Of a stretch of DNA of 49,519 bases, positions 42,250 through 49,519 are shown piece by piece. Under the pieces are notes generated by a model. That model saw only the letters and a program-made list of their open reading frames with translations, was not told the DNA's origin and searched no databases. The stretch spans positions 1-49,519 of the forward strand of contig CALFCF010000033.1 of the NCBI GenBank assembly GCA_937951345.1, written 5' to 3'. The stretch's first letter is position 1. Each line of letters starts with the position of its first letter. Position numbers and translations under genes: made by a program. Source of the DNA: an uncultured Granulosicoccaceae bacterium (GTDB taxonomy: Bacteria; Pseudomonadota; Gammaproteobacteria; Granulosicoccales; Granulosicoccaceae).

Positions 42250-45200
42250 ATGTATAACAATAAGCTTGGCCTGCTGGTTCGAGTAACTGAAAGTCCTTTG
42301 TTCGATACAGAACAAATTTCACGATTCCTATCCGCACTTTGCAAAAAACGCTACCGGCTAAAGGTATTGCTTGTGTGCCTGATGCTGGTTTCTTCGCAAG
42401 CGTATGCAACACCAGCGCAACCCACCGGTCTTGATGGTGAAATTCTCAACGACCGGGTGCAACTCTCATGGGATGAAGATCCAACGGGTGAAACTGCAGG
42501 CTACAACGTCTACGTCAACAATAATTACCTGGACACGGTCTTTGATACCACTTACAGCCGTGATGTAGAAAGCGAGCAGTTATTGTCTTTTACTGTTGTT
42601 GGCTTCAGCGAAGCGCCCGTGGAATTTTCTGTCAGCTCCGAGTCAATTGAATTACCTGAATCGCTGATACCGGATGATCTGACAATACCGCCGTCTGAGC
42701 CCGGTGACTTATCCGGAAATATCGTTGACGATCGCGTGTCGTTGAGTTGGCAGGCGTCAACAGACGACGAAGCTGTACAGGGTTACAACGTGTATCAGGA
42801 TGACGCCTATCTGACGACCGTGTTTGAGACCCGCTACAGCGGTACTGTTACACCGGGTACGTCGCACAGTTGGTATGTTGTTGCGTTCGACATACGAAAC
42901 AACTTCTCCGAGCGTTCAAACCGATTACGATTACCGGATACAGGACCGGTGGATACAACCATCCCACCAACCGTACCCGCCGCACTGAACGGTTCCGCAG
43001 TATCACTGGGCGATGGACAACTATCAGCGTCGATTACCTGGACACCCTCAGAAGATGATCAGCAGGTGGCCGGGTACAATATTTATATTAACGGCGATTA
43101 TGAAACCACCGTCTTCGAGAATTCGTTTGCCACAACCATCTCGGTTGACGCTTTCACCAGCTTCAGTGTGGTAGCGTTTGACTTTGACGATAATTTCTCT
43201 GCGCAATCGGAGTCATTAATACTCCCTGCTCTGTCAAATCCAGCTGCACTCACGGAACCACCAACGCAACCCGCAGGACTCAACGGTGTCATCAGTGGCA
43301 ATCAGGCAACGCTATCCTGGCAAGCGTCGACCGATAATATCGGTATCGGTGGCTACAACGTTTATCAAGACGGCGCTTATCTGACGACCGTTTTCGATAC
43401 GCAACACACAACCCCCATTGACACTTCTGCGATAACCACGTTCTACGTGGTTGCATTTGATCAGAACGGTAACTTTTCCACCCAGTCTGACGAGATATTT
43501 CTACCCGACACCGGAACGGACAGTTTTCCACCCCCAACAGCGCCTGCCAATCTGACAGGTAGCATAGATGAATCGACCAATGGTTATCAGGTTGAACTCG
43601 CTTGGTCAGCACCGGAAAGCGAGCTGGGTATCACCGGCTACAACGTGTATCGAAACAACCAGTATCTGACAACAGTATTTAATGCGACCCATACTGAAGT
43701 TGTACCCACGCTGGGACCATGGACCTATCACGTTGTCGCGTTTGATCGACTGGGTCAATTTTCACCTGACTCAAACCGTGTTTCACTGCCCGACAATCAA
43801 AATCAACTGCCGTTTCTTGCGGGCTTTGACGATCGCACCATCGATGCCGGCCAGTTGTGGGAATTTATTGTCAGACCCGTTGATAACGATGGTGGTGCAC
43901 CCGGCTTGTTCGGCGGGCGATTACCTGAAGGCATGCGCTCCACAGACAACTTCGATGGCACGCGTACACTCAGCTGGCAGCCACTGCAACCGGCAGTTGG
44001 TGACCATCAAATAACATTCACAGTATTCGATACTACGGACCCGACACTGTCTGTTACAGAGTCGATGATCGTTACCGTCAAACTGCCTGATGACCTATCG
44101 ACGATTCCAAACCCTGGACCAACCATTGATGCAATTTCCGATTACAATGTCAGAACAGGTGACACAGTTGTGATGCTGGTAAAGGCAGTCGATGCGAACG
44201 GCACAGTACCCGAACTCGAAATTCTGAATCCGCCGGATGATTCAACGTTCGACGTGTTTCCGACCGACCCGCGTGTGCGAGTGCTGCGATGGACGACAAC
44301 CGCTGAAGATCTTGGTACGACAACATTTAACTTTCGCGCAACTGATGCAGATGATGACTCACTGACTTTCGAGTCATCGGCCGAACTTACAATCGTCGAC
44401 CCATCGGTTTATGTGCGATCCGGCGAACGCTTGCGTGATCTCGCAGACGATCGCGATTTCCTGTTCGGTTACGCGCACTTGCTCGAGTGGTACCAGCAAC
44501 CGGATGCAGATCTATACGCAGATACAGCAGCTGAAGAATTCAATCTGCTCAGCACTGAAAATTCGATGAAGATGGGTTATATGTGGCCCGAACCCGATCG
44601 TTTTCGATGGGAAGGCGCTGATCGCGAAATTGCATTTGCGCGTGAAAACAATATCAAGGTTCACGGCCACCCATTGCTGTGGTACACCGTGTTACCCCCC
44701 TGGATTATCAATTCACCGGTTGATCAACGCGAATCAATCATGAATACGTTTATTGACACAGTGGTAACACGCTACCGGGACGACGTCGAAATATGGGATG
44801 TGGTCAACGAAGCGCTTGAAGACGATGGCAGCTTCCGCCAGTCTGTCTGGTTTGAAGCGATGGGCGAAGACTATATCGCAGATGCCTTTCGTCGCACTGA
44901 TGCAATCGCGCCCGACGCTGAATTGCTCTACAACGATTATGACGTGTCTTTCAATGGCCCGAAGTCAGATGCGATGTATGCACTTCTCCAGAACATGCTG
45001 GACGACAACGTGCCGGTAGACGGTGTTGGATTTCAGATGCATCTGACAACATCCTTTGATCGGTTTGATGAGGTGGCAGCCAACTTTCAACGTTTCGCAG
45101 ACTTAGGTCTTGATATCTACGTCACCGAGCTGGATGTGGCAATGGAACCCAGTGCCAGCAACGACGAACAAGCCGTGGTTTTCGAAAACGCTGTGGCCAC

Positions 45201-45351
45201 CTGCCTGGCACAGCCAGCCTGCAAGGCTGCACAAATCTGGGGTTTCACCGATCGTTATTCATGGCTGGGGGATCGCAATGCACTGATTCTTGATCGCAAT
45301 TACCAGCCTAAAGCGGCCTATCAATCACTGCAAAATGTCCTGGAACAATGA
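42250..45351 (+). CDS. Secreted multi-domain GH10 endo-xylanase with five FnIII-like repeats
   Basis: 1,033 residues. A signal peptide is likely (KKRYRLKVLLVCLMLVSSQAYA), but a polar stretch of about 30 residues precedes it. Five fibronectin-III-like repeats (about 54-520) each contain a GYNVY-type strand and a TTVF-type strand. Two Ig/cadherin-like modules (about 525-715) follow. The C-terminal third (about 722-1033) is glycosyl hydrolase family 10, with acid/base Glu854 in DVVNEAL and nucleophile Glu960 in VTELDVAME. GH10 enzymes cut beta-1,4-xylan. The start ATG 42250 has GGTGAG a few bases upstream; GTG 42238 is less likely. There are no anchor domains, so it is probably released. A xylanase is unusual beside sulphur-oxidation genes. 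Confidence 0.9.
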   Translation: MYNNKLGLLVRVTESPLFDTEQISRFLSALCKKRYRLKVLLVCLMLVSSQAYATPAQPTGLDGEILNDRVQLSWDEDPTGETAGYNVYVNNNYLDTVFDTTYSRDVESEQLLSFTVVGFSEAPVEFSVSSESIELPESLIPDDLTIPPSEPGDLSGNIVDDRVSLSWQASTDDEAVQGYNVYQDDAYLTTVFETRYSGTVTPGTSHSWYVVAFDIRNNFSERSNRLRLPDTGPVDTTIPPTVPAALNGSAVSLGDGQLSASITWTPSEDDQQVAGYNIYINGDYETTVFENSFATTISVDAFTSFSVVAFDFDDNFSAQSESLILPALSNPAALTEPPTQPAGLNGVISGNQATLSWQASTDNIGIGGYNVYQDGAYLTTVFDTQHTTPIDTSAITTFYVVAFDQNGNFSTQSDEIFLPDTGTDSFPPPTAPANLTGSIDESTNGYQVELAWSAPESELGITGYNVYRNNQYLTTVFNATHTEVVPTLGPWTYHVVAFDRLGQFSPDSNRVSLPDNQNQLPFLAGFDDRTIDAGQLWEFIVRPVDNDGGAPGLFGGRLPEGMRSTDNFDGTRTLSWQPLQPAVGDHQITFTVFDTTDPTLSVTESMIVTVKLPDDLSTIPNPGPTIDAISDYNVRTGDTVVMLVKAVDANGTVPELEILNPPDDSTFDVFPTDPRVRVLRWTTTAEDLGTTTFNFRATDADDDSLTFESSAELTIVDPSVYVRSGERLRDLADDRDFLFGYAHLLEWYQQPDADLYADTAAEEFNLLSTENSMKMGYMWPEPDRFRWEGADREIAFARENNIKVHGHPLLWYTVLPPWIINSPVDQRESIMNTFIDTVVTRYRDDVEIWDVVNEALEDDGSFRQSVWFEAMGEDYIADAFRRTDAIAPDAELLYNDYDVSFNGPKSDAMYALLQNMLDDNVPVDGVGFQMHLTTSFDRFDEVAANFQRFADLGLDIYVTELDVAMEPSASNDEQAVVFENAVATCLAQPACKAAQIWGFTDRYSWLGDRNALILDRNYQPKAAYQSLQNVLEQ

Positions 45352-45372
45352 AGCATTTGGATACCATTTATA

Positions 45373-45406
45373 GCGCCGGACTCTAAAAGAGCGGCGCACT
45401 TTTTTT
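45373..45406 (+). terminator. Rho-independent terminator after the GH10 gene
   Basis: GCGCCG (45373-45378) pairs with CGGCGC (45392-45397), with an inner CTC-taaaa-GAG extension and a 2-base bulge. AC and then seven T residues follow directly. Confidence 0.8.
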
Positions 45407-45733
45407 AATCCGCTTGTTTCATGCCAGGATGTATGGTTCAGCATGAATCCTGTAACTCAGGTTCCAGCTTAAACGCACATTAAACTGGCTATTGCACCTG
45501 CTGCAGACCTTGATGCCGGTCACAATGTACTAGCAGTGCCTGTGCTCAAGACCGTTATCGACAGTCAGACGGGCCAAAACGGTCGTTCCCCCCTTTAAAC
45601 CGGATTCCACCTGCAGCGAAACCTGCCTGAACGCAGCTAATTCAGGCTCATTTTTGCAGTCGATACTGGTATCATTTCGCCTGTCTGCGGCGCACATGCT
45701 GGCACCCTCAACTCGACGATCGGATAAATACCC
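45407..45733. other. Gene-free spacer upstream of mmsA
   Basis: About 330 bp with no convincing gene. A minus-strand open frame (45530-45751) runs into mmsA and shows no family. No promoter pair stands out. Confidence 0.45.
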
Positions 45734-47230
45734 ATGAAACACTACGGCCACTTTGTAAACGGTTCTTCAATTGAAGGTAACAGCGGGCGTCAGGCCGATG
45801 TCTTCAAGCCCATGACCGGAGAGGTTCAGGCGAAGGTTGATTTAGCCAGCGCTACAGAAATCAACCAGGCAGTACAAGCGGCCAAAGCGGCTCAAACTGC
45901 ATGGGCCGCGGTCAATCCACAACGTCGCGCTCGGGTTCTTATTAAATTTCTCGAGTTGGCACACCAGCACTACGACGAGCTTGCAACACTGCTGTCGGAG
46001 GAACATGGTAAAACTATTCCGGACGCCAAGGGTGATATTCAGCGCGGGCTTGAGGTTGTTGAATTTTGTATCGGTATTCCACATCTTCTGAAAAGTGAAT
46101 TCACAGAAGGTGCAGGTCCTGATATCGATCTGTTCTCGGTTCGCCAGCCTTTGGGTGTTGTTGCCGGGATTACACCGTTTAACTTTCCCGCCATGATCCC
46201 ACTATGGAAAGCGGCTCCGGCCATCGCCTGCGGCAACGCCATGATCATGAAACCGTCCGAGCGTGACCCAGGTGTCCCACTGCGCCTCGCGGAATTATTC
46301 AAAGAAGCCGGTTTACCCGACGGTATCTTCAACGTCGTCAATGGCGACAAGGAAGCCGTTGATGCGTTGCTTGATCACCCGGACATTGCGGCCATCGGTT
46401 TTGTCGGTTCTACACCGATTGCCGAGTATATTTACGGCAGAGGCTGCAGCAACGGAAAACGAGTGCAGTGTTTCGGTGGCGCAAAAAACCACATGATTAT
46501 CATGCCGGATGCTGATCTTGATCAGGCGACAGATGCACTAATAGGAGCCGGCTACGGTTCAGCCGGTGAACGTTGCATGGCGGTATCTGTTGCAGTACCG
46601 GTGGGTGAAGATACGGCCGACCGGTTGATGGAAAAACTTATACCTCGTGTTGAATCGCTAAAAATTGGCCCGTCAACCGATCCGGATGCCGACTTTGGCC
46701 CTGTAGTTACAAAAGAAGCTCTTGATCGCATCCATAATTACATTGACATCGGTGTGGGTGAAGGGGCAAAACTGGCTGTCGATGGTCGTGGCATCAAGCT
46801 GCAAGGTTATGAAAATGGTTTTTACATCGGTGGATGTCTGTTTGATAACGTCACCAATGACATGCGCATTTATAAGGAAGAAATCTTCGGCCCGGTATTA
46901 TCAGTTGTACGTGCTAAAACTTATGAAGAAGCACTGGACCTACCCAGTTCGCATGAATACGGCAACGGCGTTGCCATCTTCACCCGTGACGGAGACACTG
47001 CCCGGGATTTCACTTCACGTGTGCAAGTAGGCATGGTAGGGGTCAATGTACCAATACCGGTACCACTCGCTTATCACACATTCGGTGGCTGGAAACGCTC
47101 GGTTTTTGGTGACCTCAACCAACATGGTCCGGATTCTATTCGTTTCTACACTAAAACCAAAACGATTACCTCACGCTGGCCGTCAGGCATAAAGGAAGGG
47201 GCGGACTTCTCAATACCTACAATGAAATAA
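45734..47230 (+). CDS. mmsA: Methylmalonate-semialdehyde dehydrogenase (CoA-acylating)
   Basis: 498 residues, the usual MmsA length. The catalytic Cys281 lies in GYGSAGERCMAVS. The place of the general-base Glu reads FGGAKNH, as expected for CoA-acylating members, which lack that Glu. The family turns methylmalonate semialdehyde to propionyl-CoA and CO2, or malonate semialdehyde to acetyl-CoA, with NAD+ and CoA. It sits in the valine/thymine/myo-inositol end pathways. mmsB follows after 35 bp on the same strand. No strong ribosome site precedes the ATG. Confidence 0.93.
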   Translation: MKHYGHFVNGSSIEGNSGRQADVFKPMTGEVQAKVDLASATEINQAVQAAKAAQTAWAAVNPQRRARVLIKFLELAHQHYDELATLLSEEHGKTIPDAKGDIQRGLEVVEFCIGIPHLLKSEFTEGAGPDIDLFSVRQPLGVVAGITPFNFPAMIPLWKAAPAIACGNAMIMKPSERDPGVPLRLAELFKEAGLPDGIFNVVNGDKEAVDALLDHPDIAAIGFVGSTPIAEYIYGRGCSNGKRVQCFGGAKNHMIIMPDADLDQATDALIGAGYGSAGERCMAVSVAVPVGEDTADRLMEKLIPRVESLKIGPSTDPDADFGPVVTKEALDRIHNYIDIGVGEGAKLAVDGRGIKLQGYENGFYIGGCLFDNVTNDMRIYKEEIFGPVLSVVRAKTYEEALDLPSSHEYGNGVAIFTRDGDTARDFTSRVQVGMVGVNVPIPVPLAYHTFGGWKRSVFGDLNQHGPDSIRFYTKTKTITSRWPSGIKEGADFSIPTMK

Positions 47231-47265
47231 TTCTGGTAAATCTGCGCAAAAAATTATAAACGCAT

Positions 47266-48144
47266 ATGAAAAAAATCGCTTTTATCGGTCTTGGCAACAT
47301 GGGTTTACCAATGGCTGTCAACCTGAAAGCAAGCGGTTATCAGGTAATCGGATCTGATGTTGTGGACACTGCGTGTCAAGCAGCTGAAGCCGCTGGCATA
47401 ACATTAGCTGGAGATGCACAAGCAGTCGTTCAGGATTGTGATGCCGCGATTCTGATGTTACCCAATGGTGAAATTGCATCCAATGTAGCCGCTGGTGTGT
47501 TACCCGATATGCCGGCGGCCAGTCTGTTAATTGATTGCTCAACTATTGACGTAAAAACAGCAAAGCAAATTCACAAGCAGGCTGCCAAGCATAAAAAGAA
47601 GTGCCTGGATGCACCGGTTTCCGGAGGCGTGGTTGGCGCCGAGAACGGTACGCTCACATTTATGGTTGGCGGAGATGACGCCGCATTTGAAAGCGGCAGA
47701 CCGCTACTCGACGTAATGGGCGGTAAAGTTGTGCATTGCGGCGACGGTGGTGCAGGACAGGCTGCAAAAATTTGCAACAACATGTTGCTCGCTATATCCA
47801 TGATTGGTACAGGTGAAGCATTTGCTCTAGCAGAAAAACTCGGACTCGATCAAAACCGCTTGTTTGATGTCGTCTCTACATCATCCGGTAGCTGTTGGTC
47901 CGTTAACACCTATTGCCCCGTTCCCGGCGTCGGTCCAACGAGCCCTTCAGACAACGACTATAAACCGGGTTTTGCCGTATCGCTCATGCTGAAAGACCTG
48001 AAGCTTGCGATGGCGGCTTCCGATGAAGTCGGTGCCCATGTGCATATGGGTAAAGAAGCCACACAAATCTATGACCGTATGAGTGAGCTTGGATATGGCG
48101 ACGACGATTTTTCATCGATCATCAAGCAACTCGGTTTGCTGTAG
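47266..48144 (+). CDS. mmsB: 3-hydroxyisobutyrate dehydrogenase
   Basis: 292 residues. The NAD-binding motif GLGNMG is at 8-13, a substrate-site DAPVSGG block is near residues 114-120, and the catalytic Lys168 lies in AAKICNNMLL. The product oxidises 3-hydroxyisobutyrate to methylmalonate semialdehyde, the substrate of MmsA, and together they finish valine breakdown. The usual acyl-CoA dehydrogenase and enoyl-CoA hydratase genes of valine catabolism are not in the window. No terminator is obvious downstream. Confidence 0.93.
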   Translation: MKKIAFIGLGNMGLPMAVNLKASGYQVIGSDVVDTACQAAEAAGITLAGDAQAVVQDCDAAILMLPNGEIASNVAAGVLPDMPAASLLIDCSTIDVKTAKQIHKQAAKHKKKCLDAPVSGGVVGAENGTLTFMVGGDDAAFESGRPLLDVMGGKVVHCGDGGAGQAAKICNNMLLAISMIGTGEAFALAEKLGLDQNRLFDVVSTSSGSCWSVNTYCPVPGVGPTSPSDNDYKPGFAVSLMLKDLKLAMAASDEVGAHVHMGKEATQIYDRMSELGYGDDDFSSIIKQLGLL

Positions 48145-48387
48145 GCTCTAACTGCCGGCAACCTATATCCTCAACGTTTACAATATTCATTAGCTTTTAC
48201 TTTTTACCTTCACGATCCAGATGTACGCAGCACATAAGTGACGGGCAATAACGAAATTGTCGGGATAGGTAAGACGTACCGTCACCACGCAACAATCTGA
48301 GAGCGCACCTTTAAATAACCCCTTCAGCAGATCACCAGCATATAGAAACTATATTGCAGCAGATACTTTTACCTGTTTTTCTATAGC
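48145..48387. other. Spacer downstream of mmsB
   Basis: About 240 bp without a gene. No hairpin with a U-tract follows mmsB. The promoter of the next gene lies just beyond. Confidence 0.4.
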
Positions 48388-48429
48388 TTGATAAATTTTC
48401 TTACATTTTCTTAAATTTACATTAAGAAA
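48388..48429 (+). promoter_or_regulatory. Promoter-like hexamers overlapped by an 8+8 palindrome
   Basis: TTGATA (48388-48393) and TTAAAT (48411-48416) are 17 bp apart. The inverted repeat TTTCTTAA-n7-TTAAGAAA (48407-48429) covers the -10 box. The palindromic hexamer GCATGC occurs twice just downstream, at 48436-48441 and 48451-48456. This is compatible with a repressed promoter for the partial gene that follows. Confidence 0.4.
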
Positions 48430-48501
48430 TACTATGCATGCGGATATATGGCATGCAACCTGAATCATGAACGCGGTCACAGAAACATATGCCACCGCTA
48501 A

Positions 48502-49519
48502 ATGCGCATCAACTTCAAACGAACTTTATCGCCAGCTTGCACGTTTATCACGTGCTCGTTGCCATTATTTGCTCTGCCTACAAACACGCTGGCGGATCAG
48601 CAGCAGGCACTGAGCTATCATGCAGACGGCGCGTGTTATTGCACAACTCACGTTCCCTCATCGGAGCAGGCAAATACAATCCTTCCAACACCGATCGGTG
48701 GCCAAAGCGTTACTCAGATATGCGAACGTGTTGGTAACGGCCCCGGCCTACAAGTCGCCAACGGATTGTACAACCACCCGGCTTACAGCGATTTGCAATG
48801 TGGAAATCCGGTAGGTAATCCGCCTGCAAATAATGCAGTCAGCGCAGAAAGTTGCACCGGGTTGTCAGCACCGGGAGCCCATGAATGCCTTGAAGCCGGC
48901 CCCACATGGGATCTCGTCTCGGCTTATGCGCGCCCGGTAAAAGTACAATCCACAGAAATTGCTGCAGCTGATACTGAAACAACCAAAATTAATAAAACAA
49001 CTGCAGCAGTAACTATTGCCGAGTTACAGCATTCGGATACAAAACATTCCGCTGAGAACGTTGCACAGACACAACTGACCGGCCAAACCAATAACGATAG
49101 TGCTGACGTGGAAAATAAAGCGATCACGCTTGTTGAGTCGGCTTATCAGCATGGTCATACCAACGAACTGGCCGAGTTGGAAACCGTCGAATCAGAGCCT
49201 ATACCTGCTGCAGCGCTCAACGATATCACTGAAACAACACAAGCCAGAAAGATTGCGCCATCAACGCAAGCCTTTGTACCCACTGCCGGGGACATAGGGC
49301 CAAACAATTTGCCAGAACAATTGACGCAGGCTCAAATCCGCAATCTACCTGAAATATTTACTGAAGAAATACCCAAGCCAGTTACGTTAAGCGACGGAAC
49401 AGTCACAGTTATCACAGACACGGCCACTCTCAATGACAAGGGTACGACGGTTATTGTCATCGAAGCCGACGGAACACCGCGTGTGATGACACAGGAAGAG
49501 ATTGAGCGCTTGCCTCTGG
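48502..49519 (+). CDS. Partial secreted hypothetical protein (runs off the window)
   Basis: The frame opens at ATG 48502, directly after an in-frame stop, and stays open for 339 codons to the window edge. Residues 1-31 look like a signal peptide ending near NTLA. The next 100 residues of the mature part carry about seven Cys, so disulfides are likely. After residue about 150 the chain becomes Thr/Glu/Ala-rich and low complexity, then a short TLSDGTVTVITDTATLNDKG strand-like segment and an acidic stretch appear near the end. I do not recognise a family. No ribosome site is seen. It could be a surface or periplasmic protein; the missing 3' part may hold its defining domain. Confidence 0.7.
   Translation, partial: MRINFKRTLSPACTFITCSLPLFALPTNTLADQQQALSYHADGACYCTTHVPSSEQANTILPTPIGGQSVTQICERVGNGPGLQVANGLYNHPAYSDLQCGNPVGNPPANNAVSAESCTGLSAPGAHECLEAGPTWDLVSAYARPVKVQSTEIAAADTETTKINKTTAAVTIAELQHSDTKHSAENVAQTQLTGQTNNDSADVENKAITLVESAYQHGHTNELAELETVESEPIPAAALNDITETTQARKIAPSTQAFVPTAGDIGPNNLPEQLTQAQIRNLPEIFTEEIPKPVTLSDGTVTVITDTATLNDKGTTVIVIEADGTPRVMTQEEIERLPL

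Noticed and set aside
45530-45751. 73-codon minus-strand gene upstream of mmsA
   Set aside because: It runs over the mmsA start and shows no family likeness.
1-49519. tRNA, rRNA, CRISPR arrays, phage or plasmid functions
   Set aside because: Nothing resembling these was seen on reading either strand; subtle non-coding RNAs cannot be excluded without covariance searches.

Overview
The window looks like a chromosomal segment of a free-living, probably marine, sulphur-oxidising gammaproteobacterium with a broad appetite for small organic solutes. The basis is aprMBA (membrane-anchored APS reductase of the sulphur-oxidiser type), a TRAP transporter, two FAD/GcvT demethylating dehydrogenases with an MttB-family methyltransferase, mmsAB, and a gammaproteobacterial-style palindromic mini-element at the left edge. 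The genus cannot be fixed from sequence alone; an uncultured lineage of the Arenicellales or a related order is a guess. Base composition looks near 50% GC. No tRNA, rRNA, CRISPR array, intact insertion sequence or phage gene was seen.

Layout. 0-1.9 kb: palindromic MITE-like element, AhpD-like protein, metallo-beta-lactamase-fold hydrolase. 2.0-9.3 kb: TRAP transporter (dctP, dctQ, dctM) followed without a gap by hydantoinase/oxoprolinase subunits A and B; probably one uptake-and-hydrolysis operon for an amide- or hydantoin-like compound. 9.7-11.7 kb: promoter with an operator-like palindrome, a calcium-repeat lipoprotein with a CBM9-like domain, and a terminator. 11.7-22.4 kb: aspartate dehydrogenase-like gene divergent from a tight run of zinc-less MDR reductase, MttB-family methyltransferase, two FAD-GcvT fusion dehydrogenases, class III aminotransferase and sulfotransferase-like protein. 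This run points to stepwise demethylation of a methylated amine or betaine, with C1 units passed to tetrahydrofolate. 22.4-24.6 kb: aldo/keto reductase and PdxA-family dehydrogenase on the minus strand.

24.7-34.2 kb: MoxR ATPase and VWA/metallopeptidase pair, then aprM-aprB-aprA closed by a strong terminator, then a same-strand group of poorly known genes (117-aa protein, SlyD-like FKBP, helical-repeat protein, 285-aa protein, 53-aa protein). 34.2-38.6 kb: a relic of a VOC-family gene, an exostosin-like glycosyltransferase, a Ca2+/Na+ exchanger, a CNNM/CBS protein and a TMEM220-like membrane protein. 38.6-42.0 kb: eboA, eboB and eboF, overlapping or nearly so, forming a shortened version of the metabolite-export 'ebo' cluster; eboC, eboD and eboE are absent here. 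42.2-45.4 kb: a 1,033-residue secreted protein with five FnIII-like repeats, two Ig/cadherin-like modules and a GH10 xylanase domain. 45.7-48.1 kb: mmsA-mmsB (valine/propionate-side catabolism). 48.5 kb to the end: the 5' part of an unrecognised secreted protein that runs off the window.

The best candidates for something undescribed are the reduced ebo operon and the uncharacterised gene group behind aprMBA. Second-tier items are the MttB gene with no corrinoid protein beside two GcvT-fusion dehydrogenases, and several perfect palindromes in promoters.
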